Source of the DNA: Actinotalea alkalitolerans
GTDB taxonomy: Bacteria; Actinomycetota; Actinomycetes; Actinomycetales; Cellulomonadaceae
DNA length: 64,000 nt
Direction of reading: 5' to 3'
NCBI RefSeq assembly: GCF_023369855.1
Contig: NZ_JAMBPP010000009.1
Location: 124,001 to 188,000, forward strand
Below are positions 53,640 to 64,000 of this stretch, piece after piece. Under the pieces are notes generated by a model. That model saw nothing but the letters and a program-made list of their open reading frames with translations. It was not told the DNA's origin and made no database searches. Each line of letters opens with the position of its first letter. The first letter of the stretch is position 1. A program made the position numbers and the translations under genes.

Positions 53640-54521
53640 ATGACCTTCAACGAGGGTGCGCGGCTGGACTCGAGCCGGGTCCGGACGAGCCGCGGTGGCC
53701 GTGGCGTCGCGGTGGGCGGTGGCCTCGGCGTGCTCGCACTGGTGGTGCTGTCCCAGCTGCTCGGGATCGACCTGACCGCCCTGGGCGACGGACTCTCGCA
53801 GGGGTCGGCGACCAGCGAGGCCACCAGCGCGGTCGAGGGCTGCGAGACGGGGGCCGACGCCAACCAGGACGTCAGCTGTCGGGTGGTGGGGGCGCTCAAC
53901 TCGCTGGACGCGTACTGGGCGCAGGCGCTTCCCGCCGCGGGCAAGGAGTTCGTGCAGCCCGGTGCGGAGATCTTCGAGGTCTCGGTGCAGACAGGCTGCG
54001 GGAACGCGACGAGTGCGGTCGGCCCCTTCTACTGCCCGGCCGACCAGTCCATGTACATCGACACCGGGTTCTACGACGACCTGCGCACGCGTTTCGGTTC
54101 CTCAGGGGGCCCGCTCGCCGAGATGTACGTCGTCGCCCACGAGTACGGGCACCACATCGAGCAGATCACCGGGCTGATGGACCAGGCCGACCGCACAGGT
54201 ACCGGGCCCGGGTCGGACTCGGTGCGCATCGAGCTCACCGCCGACTGCCTGGCCGGGATGTGGGCGCGCAACGCCTCCACGGTGCCCGACCCCGTCTCGG
54301 GCGTCCCCTTCCTCCAGCCGCTGACCCCTGAGGAGATCGCCGACGCCCTCTCGGCGGCCGCGGCCGTCGGTGACGACCGCATCCAGGAGCAGGCCACCGG
54401 CACGGTCAGCCCCGAGGCCTGGACGCACGGCTCGAGCGAGCAGCGTCAGCAGTGGTTCCTGGTCGGCTTCGAGGGCGGGACCCTCGACGACTGCAACGCG
54501 CTGGCCGCCGAGAGCCTGTGA
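53640..54521 (+). CDS. YpfJ-like neutral zinc metallopeptidase
   Basis: 293 residues. One membrane helix (about residues 24-42) near a Gly/Arg-rich N-terminus anchors an extracytoplasmic zinc domain with HEYGHHIEQ at about residues 167-175 and the third ligand region ELTADCLAGMWA, as in YpfJ-type (PF04228) peptidases. Cysteines at FYCPAD and in the N-terminal part may form a disulphide. The function of the family is poorly known. TAGGTT (53628-53633) is six bases before the ATG, so leaderless. It converges on the suf operon end. Confidence 0.92.
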   Translation: MTFNEGARLDSSRVRTSRGGRGVAVGGGLGVLALVVLSQLLGIDLTALGDGLSQGSATSEATSAVEGCETGADANQDVSCRVVGALNSLDAYWAQALPAAGKEFVQPGAEIFEVSVQTGCGNATSAVGPFYCPADQSMYIDTGFYDDLRTRFGSSGGPLAEMYVVAHEYGHHIEQITGLMDQADRTGTGPGSDSVRIELTADCLAGMWARNASTVPDPVSGVPFLQPLTPEEIADALSAAAAVGDDRIQEQATGTVSPEAWTHGSSEQRQQWFLVGFEGGTLDDCNALAAESL

Positions 54522-54537
54522 CCGCGGTTCCTGACGC

Positions 54538-54875
54538 TCAGATGTTGAAGCCGAGCGCCCGCAGCTGCTCGCGACCGTCGACGGTGATCTTCTCGGGACC
54601 CCACGGCGGCATCCACACCCAGTTGATCCGGAACCCGTTGACGACGCCGTCGAGAGCCTGGCCCGCCTGGTCCTCGATGACGTCGGTGAGCGGGCAGGCC
54701 GCCGACGTCAGCGTCATGTCGACGACGGCGTGGTTGTTCTGGTCCACGACGACGCCGTAGATCAGACCGAGGTCCACGACGTTGATCCCCAGCTCGGGGT
54801 CGATGACGTCGCGCAGGGCCTCCTCGACGTCGGCCGCGGACGGCGGTGTGGGCATCGAGCCCGGTGCTGTGGTCG

Positions 54876-54879
<4 letters not shown>
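54538..54879 (-). CDS. sufT: SufT (DUF59/MIP18-like) Fe-S assembly factor
   Basis: 113 residues. VEEALRDVIDPELGINVVDL followed by GLIYGVVVD and the D-M-T-L-T-S-A-A-C-P-L cysteine site identify a DUF59 protein of the PaaD/SufT type, used in Fe-S cluster maturation. The active Cys is in TSAACPLTD. It is the last gene of the suf operon, its ATG overlapping the sufU stop (ATGA). The convergent zinc peptidase gene ends 16 bases away. Confidence 0.93.
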
Positions 54880-57485
<2,606 letters not shown>

Positions 57486-57494
57486 CGGTTCTCC

Positions 57495-57833
57495 TCAGAA
57501 GTTCAGTGTGATGTCGACGTCCACGAGCACGCGCTCGCCGTCGATGGTCAGGGGGTAGACGGGCACCGCGCGGGTGGCCGGGAGAGCGAGCGGGGCTCCG
57601 CTGCGCAGGTCGAAGGTGGACCCGTGGAGCCAGCACTCGATCGTGCCGTCCTCGACCTCGCCGTCCGAGAGCGAGACCTGCCCGTGCGAGCAGATGTCGC
57701 TCAGGGCGTGGAAGCGCCCGTCGCTGTCGCGTGCGACGGCGACGGGAACCGGTCCGGTCTCGCCCTCGAGCTCGACCCGCAGGGCCGAGCCGGGGGCGAT
57801 GTCGGAGACCATGCAGGCGAGCTGAGCGGTCAT
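57495..57833 (-). CDS. Rieske [2Fe-2S] ferredoxin-type protein in the suf operon
   Basis: 112 residues. The Rieske site C-x-H ... C-x2-H is complete (Cys 48, His 50 in CSHGQ; Cys 67, His 70 in CWLHGSTF), giving a small soluble electron carrier of the non-haem-oxygenase ferredoxin type. In actinobacterial suf operons this gene commonly sits between sufD and sufC, probably supplying electrons for cluster assembly or repair; that role is inferred. Its ATG overlaps the sufD stop by four bases. Confidence 0.93.
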   Translation of the reverse strand: MTAQLACMVSDIAPGSALRVELEGETGPVPVAVARDSDGRFHALSDICSHGQVSLSDGEVEDGTIECWLHGSTFDLRSGAPLALPATRAVPVYPLTIDGERVLVDVDITLNF

Positions 57834-59146
57834 CCGGTCACCGTCGCGACGGTGTCGAGCTCGCTCATGCTCCGCTCGAGCTCGGCCTCGATAGCGCCCA
57901 GCAGGCGCTCCTCGATCGCGGGGACACCGATCTGCTGGATCAGCTCGGCGAAGAACCCGCGCACGACCAGGCGGCGCGCGTCGGTCTCGGGGATGCCCCG
58001 CGAGCGCAGGTAGAACAGCTGCTCGTCGTCGAAGCGCCCGGTCGCCGACGCGTGACCGGCGCCCTCGATGAGCCCCGTCTCGATCTCCAGGTTCGGCACC
58101 GAGTCGGCACGGGCACCGTCGGTCAGCACGAGGTTGCGGTTGAGCTCATAGGTGTCGGTGCCCTCGGCGGCAGCACGGATCAGGACGTCACCGACCCAGA
58201 CCGTGTGCGCCCCGGCCCCCTGCAGCGCACCCTTGTACGTCACGCGCGAGCGGCAGCTCGGAACCACGTGGTCGACGAAGAGGCGGTGCTCCTGGTGCTG
58301 GTCGGCGTCGGCGAAGTACAGACCGAGCATCTCGACCTCACCCCCTTCGCCGGTGAACTCGGCATCAGGGGTGACCCGGACCACGTCCCCACCCAGGGTC
58401 ACGACGATGTGCTTGACCACCGCGTCGCGGCCGATGCGGATGCGGTGCGCAGCCGCGTGCACCGTGCCCGCGTCCCAGTCGTGGATCGAGACGACCGTCA
58501 GGTGCGCGCCGTCCTCGGCCAGGATCTCGACCGTCTCGGAGAGGGACGCCAGTCCCAGGTGGTCCACCACGACCACCGCTTCGCTGAGCGGCTTGGCGTG
58601 GATCACCAGGTGGGAGGCCGACGGCTCGGGTGCCGAGCCGCTGCCCGGGGCCAGGCCCGAGGCGATGACTCCCTCGACCCGCACGCTGGTCGCGGCAGAG
58701 GCCACGGCCTGCGCCGGGATCGTCACGACGGTCGCCTCCCGGAACGACTGCCAGGCGGCTGCGGAGGTGCGGTCCCCGGGACGACCCGCGACACCGACCC
58801 GGGAGTCGTCACGACCGACGATCTCGACCTCGACCTCGGGCGGGTTCACCACGGTGGTCCGCGTCGAGGTGCCTCGCAGACCCTCGCCCGACGCGTCGAA
58901 GAGCGGCGCGAGCCGGGCTACGGGCGAGAAACGCCACTCCTCCTCGCGACCGTCGGGGACCGTGAAGTCCTCCAGGTCGTACGAGGTCTTCCGTGAGGCG
59001 CGCGAGCTGTCGGGCGTGCCACCGCGACCGTGCGTGTGGGCACCGTCGGTGACCGCCCGGCTGTGGTCGGTGGACAGATCTGTGGACATGTCGGTGGGCA
59101 TAGCCTCTTCTGGTGTGGTGGTGTCGGTCGAGGGGATCGAGGTCAT
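57830..59146 (-). CDS. sufD: SufD scaffold protein
   Basis: 438 residues. The C-terminal half is the SufB/D right-handed helix: HIVVTLGGDVVRVTPDAEFT, LFVDHVVPSCRSRVTYKGAL, GAGHASATGRFDDEQLFYLR and SRGIPETDARRLVVRGFFAE. SufD has no cluster-binding cysteines of its own and works with SufB and SufC. The N-terminus is low-complexity with several Met-rich starts (ATG 59146, plus internal ATGs); the first overlaps the sufB stop in TGATG. Function is certain, exact start less so. Confidence 0.94.
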   Translation of the reverse strand: MTSIPSTDTTTPEEAMPTDMSTDLSTDHSRAVTDGAHTHGRGGTPDSSRASRKTSYDLEDFTVPDGREEEWRFSPVARLAPLFDASGEGLRGTSTRTTVVNPPEVEVEIVGRDDSRVGVAGRPGDRTSAAAWQSFREATVVTIPAQAVASAATSVRVEGVIASGLAPGSGSAPEPSASHLVIHAKPLSEAVVVVDHLGLASLSETVEILAEDGAHLTVVSIHDWDAGTVHAAAHRIRIGRDAVVKHIVVTLGGDVVRVTPDAEFTGEGGEVEMLGLYFADADQHQEHRLFVDHVVPSCRSRVTYKGALQGAGAHTVWVGDVLIRAAAEGTDTYELNRNLVLTDGARADSVPNLEIETGLIEGAGHASATGRFDDEQLFYLRSRGIPETDARRLVVRGFFAELIQQIGVPAIEERLLGAIEAELERSMSELDTVATVTG

Positions 59147-60576
59147 CAGCCGACGGAGCCTTCCATCTGCAGCTCGATCAGGCGGTTGAGCTCCAGGGCG
59201 TACTCCATCGGCAGCTCGCGGGCGATGGGCTCGACGAAGCCACGCACGATCATCGCCATCGCCTCGGTCTCGGCCATCCCGCGCGACATCAGGTAGAAGA
59301 GCTGCTCCTCGCTGACCCGGGAGACCGTGGCCTCATGACCCATCGACACGTCGTCCTCACGGACGTCGACGTAGGGGTAGGTGTCGGACCGCGAGATCTG
59401 GTCCACGAGCAGCGCGTCGCACAGCACGTTCGACGTGGACCCCTCGGCACCCTCGAGGACCTGCACCAGGCCACGGTAGGACGTGCGTCCGCCACCGCGG
59501 GCCACCGACTTGGAGATGATCGACGACGACGTGCGGGGCGCCGCGTGCACCATCTTCGCGCCGGCGTCCTGGTGCTGCCCCGCGCCCGCGAAGGCGATCG
59601 AGAGCGTCTCGCCCTTGGCGTGCTCCCCCATGAGGTAGATCGCCGGGTACTTCATGGTGACCTTGGAGCCGATGTTGCCGTCGACCCACTCCATCGTCGC
59701 GCCCTCAGCGGCCGTAGCCCTCTTGGTCACGAGGTTGTACACGTTGTTCGACCAGTTCTGGATCGTCGTGTACCGCACCCGGGCGTTCTTCTTGACGATG
59801 ATCTCGACGACCGCGGAGTGCAGCGAGTCGCTCGAGTAGATCGGGGCGGTGCAGCCCTCGACGTAGTGCACGTAGGAGCCCTCGTCGGCGATGATCAACG
59901 TGCGCTCGAACTGGCCCATGTTCTCGGTGTTGATCCGGAAGTAGGCCTGGAGCGGGATCTCCACGTGCACGCCCGGCGGCACGTAGATGAACGACCCGCC
60001 CGACCACACCGCGGTGTTGAGCGCGGCGAACTTGTTGTCGCCCGGGGGGATCACCGAGCCGAAGTACTGCTCGAAGATCTCGGGGTACTCGCGCAGACCC
60101 GTGTCGGTGTCCACGAAGATGACGCCCTGCTCCTCGAGGCTCTCCTGGATCTGGTGGTAGACGACCTCGGACTCGTACTGGGCCGCCACCCCCGCGACCA
60201 GACGCTGCTTCTCGGCCTCGGGGATCCCGAGGCGGTCGTAGGTGTTCTTGATGTCCTCGGGCAGGTCCTCCCAGCTGGTGGCCTGCTTCTCGGTCGACCG
60301 GACGAAGTACTTGATGTTGTCGAAGTCGATCCCGCCGAGGTCCGAGCCCCAGTTCGGCATGGGCTTCTTCTCGAACAGCCGCAGCGACTTCAGCCGGGTC
60401 TTGAGCATCCACTCGGGCTCGCTCTTGAGCGCCGAGATGTTCCGGACGACGGCCTCGGAGAGCCCCCGCTGCGCGGACATGCCCGCGGCGTCGGAGTCGT
60501 GCCAGCCGTAGCCGTAGCTGCCGATCGAGTTGATGATCTCCTCGTCGGTGGTCATCGGTTCGGTAGGTGCGCTCAT
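59146..60576 (-). CDS. sufB: SufB scaffold protein
   Basis: 476 residues, core of the Fe-S cluster scaffold. Conserved features are the [11 protein letters not shown] start, the [20 protein letters not shown] region, [40 protein letters not shown] and the C-terminal [20 protein letters not shown]. The cluster/sulfur cysteine near the C-terminus is in NVLCDALL. Unlike the mycobacterial gene it carries no intein. AAGGAA precedes the ATG at 60576. It overlaps the sufR stop by four bases, so sufR and the structural genes share one transcript. Confidence 0.96.
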   Translation of the reverse strand: MSAPTEPMTTDEEIINSIGSYGYGWHDSDAAGMSAQRGLSEAVVRNISALKSEPEWMLKTRLKSLRLFEKKPMPNWGSDLGGIDFDNIKYFVRSTEKQATSWEDLPEDIKNTYDRLGIPEAEKQRLVAGVAAQYESEVVYHQIQESLEEQGVIFVDTDTGLREYPEIFEQYFGSVIPPGDNKFAALNTAVWSGGSFIYVPPGVHVEIPLQAYFRINTENMGQFERTLIIADEGSYVHYVEGCTAPIYSSDSLHSAVVEIIVKKNARVRYTTIQNWSNNVYNLVTKRATAAEGATMEWVDGNIGSKVTMKYPAIYLMGEHAKGETLSIAFAGAGQHQDAGAKMVHAAPRTSSSIISKSVARGGGRTSYRGLVQVLEGAEGSTSNVLCDALLVDQISRSDTYPYVDVREDDVSMGHEATVSRVSEEQLFYLMSRGMAETEAMAMIVRGFVEPIARELPMEYALELNRLIELQMEGSVG

Positions 60577-61319
60577 CGTGTTCCTTCCACGGTCGCCGCA
60601 GGTGCGGGACGGTCGGATGCTGCTCGTACGGAGGGTGAGGTCGTGGGGACGTGGGTGGTGCAGACGTGACCGCCCGAGGCCAGCGTCGAGAGGCGTTGGA
60701 CGTGGACGCCCAGGAGCCGCGAGAACAGCCGAGCCTCGGCCTCGCAGAGCTGGGGGAACTCGGCAGCGACGTCGCGCACGGGGCAGTGACCCTGGCACAG
60801 CTGGACGGCACGCCCCCCCGGCATCGGGCGGGCCGAGGACGCGTAGCCGTCGCCGGCGAGGGCCGCAGCGAGCGCCTCGGCCCTCGCACCCACGTCGCTG
60901 CCCGCCGCGGCGACCGTGTCGGCGTGCCGGAGCTCGAGGTCTTGCACCCGGCGCACGGCGAAGGCCTCGACGGCCTCGTCCCCGCCGACCTGGGCGAGGA
61001 AGCGCAGCGCCTGGGTGGCGAGGTCGGAGTAGGCGCTGCTGAGCGCGGTCTGACCCTTGTCGGTCGCGACGTAGCGTCGGGCGGGTCGCCCACGCCGGGG
61101 GTGGCCGGGCAACGGCACGTCGTGGACCGCGACCTGCCCCGAGTCCTCGAGGGCGGCGACGTGACGCCGGACCCCCGCGGCGGTGAGGTCGAGGTCACGC
61201 GCGAGCTCGACCACCGAGACCGGGCCGACCTCGACGACCAGCCGGAGGATGCGTTGACGCGTGGTGGACTCCACGGCGGCCGGATCGGCTGCGAGCGGTG
61301 CAGGCACGGCTGTCAGCAT
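60573..61319 (-). CDS. sufR: SufR-type Fe-S-sensing transcriptional repressor
   Basis: 248 residues. A winged helix ([20 protein letters not shown] ... [20 protein letters not shown]) precedes a helical sensor domain with cysteines C175, C179 (LCQGHC), C192 (PQLC) and C220 (GHVC). The C-x3-C plus further Cys pattern matches SufR of Mycobacterium and cyanobacteria, a 4Fe-4S repressor that turns off suf when clusters are plentiful. GGAGG is six bases before the ATG at 61319. A CAAC-N6-GTTG site (61393-61406) lies at its promoter, so self-regulation is likely. Confidence 0.93.
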   Translation of the reverse strand: MLTAVPAPLAADPAAVESTTRQRILRLVVEVGPVSVVELARDLDLTAAGVRRHVAALEDSGQVAVHDVPLPGHPRRGRPARRYVATDKGQTALSSAYSDLATQALRFLAQVGGDEAVEAFAVRRVQDLELRHADTVAAAGSDVGARAEALAAALAGDGYASSARPMPGGRAVQLCQGHCPVRDVAAEFPQLCEAEARLFSRLLGVHVQRLSTLASGGHVCTTHVPTTSPSVRAASDRPAPAATVEGTR

Positions 61320-61384
61320 GGTCCACCTCCGATGAGCTCGTCGTGGCGCGGCCACGGTGCGTCCCGGGGCCTGCTCGACCCCGC

Positions 61385-61408
61385 GATATAGACAACATCC
61401 TTGTTGTC
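61385..61408 (-). promoter_or_regulatory. suf promoter with SufR-type operator
   Basis: GACAACATCCTTGTTGTC (61391-61408) is a seven-plus-seven perfect inverted repeat and contains CAAC-N6-GTTG, the cyanobacterial SufR recognition pattern. Immediately downstream on the minus strand is TATATC (61385-61390), a good -10, so the operator fills the spacer. A further CAACAA lies at 61423-61428. Confidence 0.85.
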
Positions 61409-61488
61409 GAATTGCTTCCCTGCAACAAAGGTCTGCCTCACCAGGGCGGAGAGGGGGACGCCGTCGGGTCCGCCTAGACTTCGGCGTC

Positions 61489-62502
61489 GTGCCCGACTCC
61501 TCGCCCACCGGCCCGCTGCGCGCGGGCCCCGCGTCCTCTGCTGGCCCTGCGCCCGGGCACGCCGTCGTCGTCGAGGGACTGGTCAAGCGCTACCGAGGCA
61601 CCGAAGCCGTCAGCGGCCTGGACCTGGTGGCCCCCACCGGCGCCATCACGGCCGTGCTCGGACCCAACGGCGCCGGCAAGACCAGCACCATCGAGTGCTG
61701 CGAGGGTCTGCGTCGCCCCGACGGGGGCACCGTCCGGGTGCTCGGGCTCGACCCCGTGGCCGACGCACGCCGGCTGCGCCCACGCGTCGGCGCGATGCTC
61801 CAGGACGGCGGTCTGCCCTCGACGGTCCCGGCCGCCGAGGTCCTCCGTCACGTCGCCACGATGTACGCCCACCCGCGTGACCTCGGTGAGCTCTCGGAAC
61901 GCCTCGGGCTGCACGCCTTCGCACGCACCCAGGTCCGGCGCCTGTCCGGCGGCCAGCGCCAACGCCTCGCCCTGGCCACCGCGGTCGTCGGAGGTCCCGA
62001 GGTGGTCTTCCTCGACGAGCCCAGCGCGGGGCTGGATCCCCAGGCCCGGCTCGCGGTGTGGCAGCTCGTCCGCGAGCTGCGCGACCAGGGCACCACGGTG
62101 ATCATCACGACGCACCAGATGTCCGAGGCCGAGCAGCTCGCCGAGCACGTCGTGATCGTCGACCACGGGCGTGCGATCGCCGCAGGCAGCCCGGCGGAGC
62201 TCGTCGGCACCGACGACGTCGTGCGGCTGGCCGTACGACCCTGGTCCACCGCGGCGCGCCCTGTCGCGCCGGCCGAGCAGGCCACAGCCCTGGCCGAGGC
62301 CCTGGGCTCCGCCACCGGCGCCCCCCACCGGGTGACCGTCGACGGGGAGACCCTCGAGGTGCACACCGCGGCCGACCCGGCCCTGCTGCACGCCGTCGCG
62401 GGGTGGGCGGCCCACGCCGGGTTGCTCGTGACCTCGCTCACCACCGGTCGCCGAACCCTCGAGGACGTCTTCCTCGACCTCACCGGACGGACCCTACGAT
62501 GA
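61489..62502 (+). CDS. DrrA-type ABC exporter ATPase
   Basis: 337 residues, ATPase of a two-gene exporter. Walker A GPNGAGKTS, signature [11 protein letters not shown], Walker B VVFLDEPSAGLD, H-loop TTHQ. The C-terminal 110 residues after the ATPase domain end EDVFLDLTGRTLR, the usual DrrA-like finish. The GTG at 61489 has TAGACT eight bases upstream (61475-61480). It overlaps its permease by four bases. The divergent suf operon and downstream ctaA match the mycobacterial neighbourhood Rv1456c-Rv1460. Confidence 0.92.
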   Translation: MPDSSPTGPLRAGPASSAGPAPGHAVVVEGLVKRYRGTEAVSGLDLVAPTGAITAVLGPNGAGKTSTIECCEGLRRPDGGTVRVLGLDPVADARRLRPRVGAMLQDGGLPSTVPAAEVLRHVATMYAHPRDLGELSERLGLHAFARTQVRRLSGGQRQRLALATAVVGGPEVVFLDEPSAGLDPQARLAVWQLVRELRDQGTTVIITTHQMSEAEQLAEHVVIVDHGRAIAAGSPAELVGTDDVVRLAVRPWSTAARPVAPAEQATALAEALGSATGAPHRVTVDGETLEVHTAADPALLHAVAGWAAHAGLLVTSLTTGRRTLEDVFLDLTGRTLR

Positions 62503-63245
62503 CGCGTGCTGCGGCCCCGCTGCCCCGCAGGGTGGCGGCCCAGGCCGCCTTCGAGATGAGGACCGTGCTGCGCAACGGCGAGCAGCTGGTGATCACCCTG
62601 GTGCTGCCGGTCCTGCTGCTGCTCGTGCTGACCCGCACGAGCTTCATCGACCTCGGGACCGACGACCGGATCGGTCTGGTCGCCCCGGGCATCCTCGCGC
62701 TCGCCGTGATGTCCACCGCCTTCACCTCGCAGGCCATCGCCACCGGCTTCGACCGGCGCAACGGGGTGCTGCGCCTGCTCGCGACCACCCCGCTGGGTCG
62801 CGGCGGGCTGCTGGCCGGCAAGTGCCTGGGGGTGCTGGCCCTCGAGGTCCTGCAGATCACCGTGCTCGCGGGGGTCGCCGTGGCCATGGGCTGGAGGCCC
62901 GACCCTGCCGGGCTCGCACCGGCCGCGTTGATCCTGCTGCTCGGGACCGCGGCGTTCACCTCCTTCGCGCTGCTGCTGGCCGGGACGTTGCGGGCCGAGG
63001 CCGTCCTTGCCGTGGCCAACCTCGTCTGGGTGCTCCTGCTGGCGGCCGGCGGGGTGCTGCTGCCCGTGGACCTCCTGCCCGTCCCCGCCGGGCACGTCGC
63101 CCTCCTGCTGCCCTCGGGGGCGCTGGGCGAGGCGCTGCGTTCGACGCTCACCGGAGGTGGGCTGCCGATCTCGTCGGTCGTGGTCCTCGGGGCGTGGACC
63201 GCGGTGCTCGGGACCGCGACGGCACGCCTCTTCCGCTGGAGCTGA
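62499..63245 (+). CDS. DrrB-type ABC exporter permease
   Basis: 248 residues with six hydrophobic segments, including LVITLVLPVLLLLVLTRTSF, TSQAIATGFDRRNGVLRLLA and ILLLGTAAFTSFALLLAGTL. The E-x-x-x-x-T-R-N-G-E-Q/F-D-R-R-N-G pattern and the ABC-2 topology fit DrrB-like permeases. It is coupled to the ATPase gene by an ATGA overlap. Substrate not known; in mycobacteria the equivalent genes sit next to cytochrome assembly genes and suf. Confidence 0.9.
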   Translation: MTRAAAPLPRRVAAQAAFEMRTVLRNGEQLVITLVLPVLLLLVLTRTSFIDLGTDDRIGLVAPGILALAVMSTAFTSQAIATGFDRRNGVLRLLATTPLGRGGLLAGKCLGVLALEVLQITVLAGVAVAMGWRPDPAGLAPAALILLLGTAAFTSFALLLAGTLRAEAVLAVANLVWVLLLAAGGVLLPVDLLPVPAGHVALLLPSGALGEALRSTLTGGGLPISSVVVLGAWTAVLGTATARLFRWS

Positions 63246-63317
63246 GCAGCCGGTCGAGGACCGCTCCGAGCGTCGGGCGCGTCCCGAGCGCGGCGCGAGG
63301 CCAAGTACCGTGGTGCC

Positions 63318-64000
63318 GTGAGCAGCACGACCTCCGCCCCCGCGTCCGACAGCCCCGGTACCACCACGCCACGAGAGGCGGCCGGTCGTCCGGCAGGGCC
63401 CAGCGACCCGTCCACCCGCAGGTGGGTCCCCTCGCCGGCCTGGGCGCGCCGCATCCTGCTGGCCAACCTGGTCGCCCAGGTGCTGATCGTGGTCACCGGC
63501 GGCGCCGTGCGGCTCACGGGCTCGGGGCTGGGCTGCTCGACCTGGCCGCAGTGCGAGCCCGGCCAGTTCGCACCGGTCCTGCACCAGGCCACCTCGTGGC
63601 ACCCCTACATCGAGTTCGGCAACCGCACCCTGGCCGGCGTCCTGGCCGTCCTGGCCATCGCGACCGCCTGGGTCGTCTGGCGCCAGCGTCACCGTGCCCT
63701 GCCGTACCGGGTGCTCGGCCTGGTCCCGCTCCTGGGGGTCCTCGCGCAGTCCGTCGTCGGCGGCATCACCGTCCTGGTCGAGCTGCACCCCGCGGTCGTG
63801 GGCGGGCACTTCCTCGCCTCGATGGTCCTGATCGCCGTGTCGACCGCACTGGTGGTGCGTCACCGGGAGGGCGACGCCCCGCCGGTCCCCCTGGTCGAAC
63901 CCGCCGTCGCGGTGCTCGCCCGAGCACTGGTGCCGGTGGCTGTCGTCGTCCTGGTCCTCGGCGTCGTGGTGACCGGGTCAGGCCCGCACTCGGGTGACGC
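63318..64000 (+). CDS. ctaA: Haem A synthase CtaA/COX15, 3' end outside window
   Basis: The first 227 codons of haem A synthase, which oxidises haem O to haem A for cytochrome c oxidase. VLIVVTGGAVRLTGSGLGCS then TWPQC is the CtaA signature, with EFGNRTLAG carrying a haem-ligand region, and several helices follow (VLGLVPLLGVLAQSVVGGIT ... HPAVVGGHFLASMVLIAVS). GTG start with TACCGT (63306-63311) six bases upstream, so leaderless. The gene runs off the right edge in frame. It complements the SURF1 gene earlier in the window. Confidence 0.93.
   Translation, partial: MSSTTSAPASDSPGTTTPREAAGRPAGPSDPSTRRWVPSPAWARRILLANLVAQVLIVVTGGAVRLTGSGLGCSTWPQCEPGQFAPVLHQATSWHPYIEFGNRTLAGVLAVLAIATAWVVWRQRHRALPYRVLGLVPLLGVLAQSVVGGITVLVELHPAVVGGHFLASMVLIAVSTALVVRHREGDAPPVPLVEPAVAVLARALVPVAVVVLVLGVVVTGSGPHSGD

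Noticed and set aside
60573-61319. Calling the sufR gene a plain MarR/ArsR regulator
   Set aside because: The four C-terminal cysteines, operon position and palindromic operator identify SufR.

Overview
The window is high-GC (about 72% by eye) bacterial DNA, densely packed with genes, with GTG as a common start codon and many 4-base ATGA or GTGA overlaps. A mycothiol ligase gene (mshC), actinobacterial DUF families, an InhA-type fabG-fabI pair and an imuA'-imuB-dnaE2 mutasome place it in Actinomycetota. The gene mix looks most like a Cellulomonas-type member of Micrococcales; that genus-level placement is inference. It reads as ordinary chromosome: I see no rRNA, insertion sequence, phage or CRISPR array. 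One tRNA (Leu, anticodon GAG) is present.

Layout. 1-3.6 kb: two divergent MalT/LuxR-type STAND regulators sharing a 186-bp region with a perfect 9+9 palindrome. 3.6-6.6 kb: small membrane and stress-like proteins (holin-fold protein, META, DUF6325, SHOCT). 6.9-11.8 kb: PAC2 protein, mshC, uppP, an aldo/keto reductase and two small actinobacterial proteins. 11.8-21.5 kb: an M20 and an M3 peptidase, an acetyltransferase, alanine dehydrogenase, fructosamine-kinase-like protein, PASTA lipoprotein, hydrolase, TauE and DoxX-like proteins. 21.6-30 kb: tRNA-Leu, an AI-2E-type permease, a DapA-like enzyme, then the SOS mutasome operon with a perfect LexA box. 30-34.3 kb: ArsR-SulP operon, PEBP, YbaK and SPOUT proteins. 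34.3-40.6 kb: a TetR-controlled heterodimeric ABC exporter and an NfeD-SPFH pair. 40.7-49.7 kb: glycogen genes glgA/glgC, serB, sixA, fabI, fabG, and a DUF3099-zinc protein-SURF1 operon. 49.8-53.6 kb: an ABC-F ATPase and the biotin importer bioYMN. 53.6-64 kb: a zinc peptidase, the complete sufR-B-D-Rieske-C-S-U-T operon, a two-gene ABC exporter and the start of ctaA.

Regulation is unusually legible. At least twenty genes have a TAnnnT hexamer 6-8 nt before the start codon, as expected for leaderless transcripts. Specific operators can also be read: a LexA box before imuA', a CAAC-N6-GTTG SufR-type site before sufR, and a 20-bp palindrome before the tetR-ABC operon. No wholly new defence-type system is visible. 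The best candidates for undescribed biology are the divergent STAND pair with its palindrome and 13-codon leader ORF, the DUF6325-SHOCT pair, and the pervasive leaderless promoters.
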